Positions 60,001 through 64,000 of a DNA stretch of 64,000 nucleotides are shown here, piece by piece (position 1 is the stretch's first letter; every line of letters starts with the position of its first letter). This DNA comes from Asterochloris sp. CNOR1. Lineage: Eukaryota; Chlorophyta; Trebouxiophyceae; Trebouxiales; Trebouxiaceae. The position numbers and the translations under genes are program-made. The notes below the pieces were generated by a model that saw only the letters and a list, made by a program, of their open reading frames with translations, had not been told where the DNA came from and made no database searches. The stretch is from contig OZ017755.1 of NCBI GenBank assembly GCA_963969365.1, positions 1,488,001 through 1,552,000 on the forward strand. Direction: 5' to 3'.

Positions 60001-63000
60001 TTCGCTTCCTGCCGCACAGCATGTTGCCGCCTGCCTGAGCACCACTCTTTGCAGTACATAGGTCCTGCTCCAGACACAAGCCTGCTCAAGGCACAGGCTG
60101 CAGACGCGGTGCCCACCTGACATCTTGCTTGCCCGAGCAGTCAGGGACTGCCCTGCTGGCCGCTTCCTGCCTGACAGCAGGCGGCAGCATGCTGTCAGGC
60201 AGCCGCCGCGTGGGCCAGGGTCCTCATGGGACTGCTCCGCCACAATCTGCCTGTCCTGGGGCACCAGCGGAGGAGCAGCATGGATGTCCTGCATATCTTC
60301 AACTGTTCCAGCATCTGTTTCAGGCAGCACCAGGGGCGCCGGGAACATGCTGGCAGCGGCTCTTGCAGCATCATCAGCTTGGTGGTGCGTCCTGAGCGTC
60401 TGAACAGCTTCAAGTTTGCCAGGAAGGTGGGCTGGGGCAACAGCTCCTGCCGGCCTACGTGCGGACGCCGCCCCTGCTGCCCTGTTGGCCAGGTCAAGCC
60501 CCAGCCAGCTGGCGCCAGGTGCTGCCTGGACGGCCAGGTCAGGCCGCAGCAAGCCAGAAGCAGCTGCTGCGGGGGAGTAGTATAGGCATGGCGAGCCAGC
60601 CATGTTTAGGGCACTTGTGGCAGTGTCTGTGCCCAAGCCCGGGCCACTGCCCAGCCCACCCGAGCCCATAAGGCCCAGGCCCCCAAAGGGGTACCTGCAC
60701 GATGACATCAACTCAGGATGAGCGCCACTTGCATGGCAGGCCTGCACTTGACCGCAAAACCTTGGCAGCAAGGCTCACAGCAAGAGCAGCGCATCAGGTT
60801 GCCCCATTGAACCAGGTTGCACCATGCTGCACATAAGGCAGCGGGAAGCCTGGGACGAGGGGAGGGGTGGTGCATGCGGGGGACCACAGCCTGTGATGGC
60901 ACACAGCCAGCAGCATGCAGAGCTGCCTCTGCCTGCCTGCTCTCAACAGTGTCCAGATGTTTCCAGAGGCACACACCAACACAGGAGGGCCTGACTATGC
61001 CCTGCCAGCAGCACTTCACGGGCCATGGCTGCTGCCAAACACACCTGCCCGCGAACGGGACGGGCGGGTTGACTCCCTCTGGTGGCTGTGGCGTGCCCGC
61101 GTAGAGTGGGAGGCCTGACCGCTGCCCTGACTGGGCTGCTGGGGCATCCTTAGGGGCGTCTGCTTCCTCTGGATCCCAGTCTTCAGCTTGCCAGGCCCTG
61201 TGACAGCTCTGGCTGTCTGCTGACCACTGCAGGAACTCGGCCGCCTGAGCTTCCAAGACCTGCTGGTGCCGCATGGTGGCCTGTAGCAGGCCAGGTTGTA
61301 AGCTGGTGAGCGATGGCAAGTACCTCATGCTGATGCATGGTTGCTTGAACATGCAGCCCTGTGTGGAAAAGCCGCGGCTGCACACAAGCCGTTGTAGGGA
61401 TAACATAAGAATCTGGGCCACTGAGATCACGTTGATGGGCCGCACGTGGCTGAGGTCATTGCAGCTCCTGTGCAGATGCCTGATAAGGTACACAGTCCAA
61501 AGGTGCCACACCTGACAGGTGCATGCAACCCAAAGCCAAGGCCACGTAGCCAAGGTAGCCAAGGGCTCACTGTGCCTGCGGCTGCTGTTGTGAGGTGACA
61601 TTGCCTGGAGCTGAATGCAGGAAGCTCACCACTACAGAAGTGCAGAGAGCCAGCATTGGCTGGCCCGCCTGACAGGTGCCCACAGCACAAATAGCCGTCA
61701 TATCAGCAGCCTTAATTATGCTGACCAAGGCTTCTGGCAGCCAAAAGGATCAAGGGCCTCACTGCGAAATCACCCTGGGGACCCCTCCCACTGGCAGCTT
61801 CCCCCAAAGCAACCAGACGATGGTGCTGCATCTGGCAGCAATGATGACACAGGCCTTACCGCAATATCAGCACCCTTGAGGCTGCCACCAGCTGTGGGCA
61901 CTGCCAGTGACTGCAGGCTAGCGTCCCGCAGCCGCTTGCAGGATGCCAGGTTGAGCCTGACCAGCAATGCGCAGGTGGTGAGCACCAGCGAAATGTCCTG
62001 CAGCCAGGTGGGTCTCGCTCCCTGGGAAATTCGAGGCACAGCAGCAGGGCGCAAGCAGCAGGACAGTCTTGTGCAGAATGCAAGCTAAAGTCCCAGGCAG
62101 GCAGAAAGTTTCTTCAAGGTAAGTCGACGGATTCCACTTAAGCAGCACTAGATGTTCAAGCCAGTGCTTCCAGACTCCGGCAGAGCTCCCTTACCTCAAT
62201 GCCAGTGTAGGACAGGTCGAGACTGCACAGGTCCTGCATCATGCTGAGCGCCAGCACAGTGACAGCATCGACCCCCAGGCATGCGCTCAGCACGACCTCT
62301 TGCAGCCGTCCAGCCCCTGCCAGGGCAGCAGCCATTGCTGGCCCGGTCAGCCGCGTGCAGAAGCTGGCGTCCAGACGCCGCATGTTCGGGCACCGCAGCT
62401 GCAAGTCATGCAGGTCTGCACACCCCCTGCACACGGCACAGGCGGTCAGGCTATGAGCAACTGCTTGAGGTAGGGGCACTGCAGCTGCAAGGCAGTGCAG
62501 CGCCAACACATGAAGAAGCAGCCTGGAAGGGCAACAGTCCTGAAGGCTTGCTCTGGCACAAGTGCTCAGCTGGGGGCCCTTCATGAGGGCAGGAGACTTC
62601 AAGTTTTCTGGGTCATACAGGCTGCAAACTTCACAGCATGGGCTTTGCTCTAACACCTTCAGCAGCATTGAGCAGGTGGTTCAAAGGGTGCAGGACGCAG
62701 GTGGCAACTGGCGCCAGGGGACTGGTGGCTGATTTACCTCAAGTCCAGCTCCTGAATGGATTCTGAGTCCAGAGCCACCCAGTGCAGGCTGGGGCAAGGG
62801 CCCAGGTCCAGCCGTGGCATCTTGTCGCCTTTCAGCAGCAGCTGCAGGCCCGCAAACGCAGCCTGCTTAGTGGCCTGTGTTTCAACACAAATGTGCCAGA
62901 CCCATGCCAGACATGTCTGTCGCTGCTTCTGTGGACCGGCCTGTGCTGGCAGAGAGCAATAATGCAGACTGCCACGTACCTTTCCGACAAATGACAGCAT

Positions 63001-64000
63001 CAGGTGGAACTAAGATGTGACCTGCGCCCCCCACCTGCCAGAGACTGGAGCACTCGCTGATGCTGCAGGTGACCAGCTGGGCGCACTCCAGGCACAGCGC
63101 GGTGAGGTCGTTGCACAGCGTGACCTCCAAATGCTCCAGCTGTGGCAAGACCAGCCTGACCCGATCCTGCTTGATGCACTGCTGCAGCACTAGCTTCCTG
63201 CACAGCAGATGCTGGCAGCATTTAGTGCCAGCAAACTTCAAGGCAGTCTTCTGTGACCACAACACATGCAGCCTGCAGGGCCGCCAATGCCCAGACGCAA
63301 CGTCCTGCAGTGCAGATGCCGCTTTAATCCCTCTGGCTTAGATGCTCTGCTCCATTACCAGCCGCACCCAAGCTGCAGGATGGCAGGTGACACCTTCATG
63401 TAAGCAAATATGTGCACAAAGGGGCAATGTGCCCACCTCAGATCATGGGAGCTCTCCGTCAGCGACCTGGCCAGGCCAACGCACAGCCTGCACTTGCGCA
63501 TCTCCAGCTGCACAGGCATGAAGCCCAGGTGTTAGCGAAGTTTGGCGCAATAGCAAGCTGGAATCAGGACAAGGCACCTTGCCACGGCATCAGTGAAGGC
63601 GAGTCAGCTGGCAGTGTTACTGTTCAGGGGGACTGTCAGCTCACCTGGGTGAGCTTGGGTGTGTCGAGATGAAGCGTAGCCAGAGAAGGGAGACACAGGA
63701 GGTCCAGGTGTACTAAAGCAAAAGAGGATAGAGTGAGGTCTGTGAGTGCGCTGCAAAGCTGCGAAGGGGTGCCCTGCCCATTGTCTGGGCTCAGCCTGAG
63801 GCTGGACAACTGCGGCGTGTGAAGCGCAATCTGCAGGCAAGCACCTGTGCTCCAAGTGCAATTAATTTGTGGAAGCAGAGTCCTAAGATTTTTGCCCAGG
63901 ATGCTCACCAGGCGGGTAAAAGGGGGGGTGGTGGGGGGTGGGGATGCACCCACAGCCACCAGTGGCCCTACAACATCTGTCAGCCCCTCTGTGTGCCAAA
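57024..64000 (-). CDS. FBL15-like leucine-rich-repeat protein, 5' part beyond the window
   Basis: Sixteen exons in the window: 63909-64000 (cut), 63645-63830, 63437-63507, 63035-63197, 62738-62841, 62195-62426, 61860-61997, 61045-61280, 60117-60694, 59509-59666, 58911-59021, 58611-58765, 58213-58428, 57828-58003, 57454-57607 and 57024-57171. Phases agree throughout, for about 970 residues. The repeats match plant F-box/LRR protein 15 (SLOMO-type): MPRLDLGPCPSLHWVALDSE, GCADLHDLQLRCPNMRRLDA, SFCTRLTG, LCSLDLSYTGIE, LLVRLNLASCKRLRDASLQS, then LEALDVSYCALSP, TLQTLALNGCTSVTEG and LNLPNLTALDVSGCPRLTCL. It ends VMDVSWQS. An F-box, if present, lies to the right. FBL15 proteins select substrates for SCF ubiquitin ligases. 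Between exons 61860 and 58213 about 410 residues of non-LRR coding sequence interrupt the repeat solenoid. Confidence 0.85.
63916..63950. repeat. G/T-rich (C/A-rich) low-complexity run in the FBL15-like gene
   Basis: A run of G with interspersed T on the plus strand codes a Pro/Thr stretch (SPPPTTPPF) on minus in the right-most exon. It is low complexity and may vary between strains. Confidence 0.7.

Noticed and set aside
1-64000. CRISPR arrays, bacterial operons, phage or defence genes
   Set aside because: No regular direct repeats with unique spacers, no ribosome-binding-site-spaced ORFs; everything coding is intron-split and eukaryotic.
1-64000. tRNA, rRNA or LTR/virus-like elements
   Set aside because: No cloverleaf-like A/B boxes, rRNA cores, LTR pairs, integrase or capsid motifs recognised by eye; a covariance-model scan was not possible here.

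Overview
The window reads as nuclear DNA of a green alga (chlorophyte). The genes are GC-rich and split into many short exons by about 100 spliceosomal introns (GT-AG, a few GC-AG, with T/C-rich 'tgcag' acceptors). Several genes are followed by TGTAA, the usual polyadenylation signal of chlorophytes. Gene content is plant/algal: an IRE1 with plant-style kinase motifs, an F-box/LRR protein like plant FBL15, a cinnamoyl-CoA-reductase-like SDR and a GAF-PAS-kinase. I cannot name the genus; a trebouxiophyte-like alga is a guess. Exon models were built by hand from splice motifs, reading phase and family motifs. For ten of the eleven recognised or large genes every exon phase closes from start to stop; the eleventh runs off the right edge.

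Layout, left to right. 1-~2480: decayed LINE (minus strand, running off the left edge) with an ORF1-like ORF, an APE-type endonuclease and the start of a reverse transcriptase. ~2475-3893 (+): small unrecognised gene. 4278-10537 (-): DHHC palmitoyltransferase. 11591-14030 (-): type II membrane LicD/fukutin-like protein. 14725-23529 (+): lipid-anchor-motif GAF-PAS-TKL-like kinase. 24068-25779 (-): CPBP (CAAX/bacteriocin-processing) membrane protease, head-to-head at 85 bp with 25865-28854 (+), an mS23-like mitoribosomal protein. 29093-31263 (-): SAM methyltransferase. 32354-40877 (-): IRE1 ER-stress sensor carrying two C-terminal CCCH zinc fingers. 41374-42546 (-): YjbQ/UPF0047 protein. 42878-53712 (+): a roughly 2360-residue, mostly disordered protein. 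53949-56732 (-): extended SDR (CCR/DFR-like). 57024->64000 (-): FBL15-like LRR protein with a large coding insertion, cut by the right edge.

These are unrelated housekeeping, signalling and membrane genes, not an operon or defence island. I see no virus, CRISPR array, tRNA or rRNA. The most unusual feature is in the introns: in at least six genes the intron next to an exon carries one to three decayed tandem copies of that exon's edge together with its splice site (details in findings). It suggests introns here grow, or splice sites slide, by short tandem duplication across exon-intron junctions.
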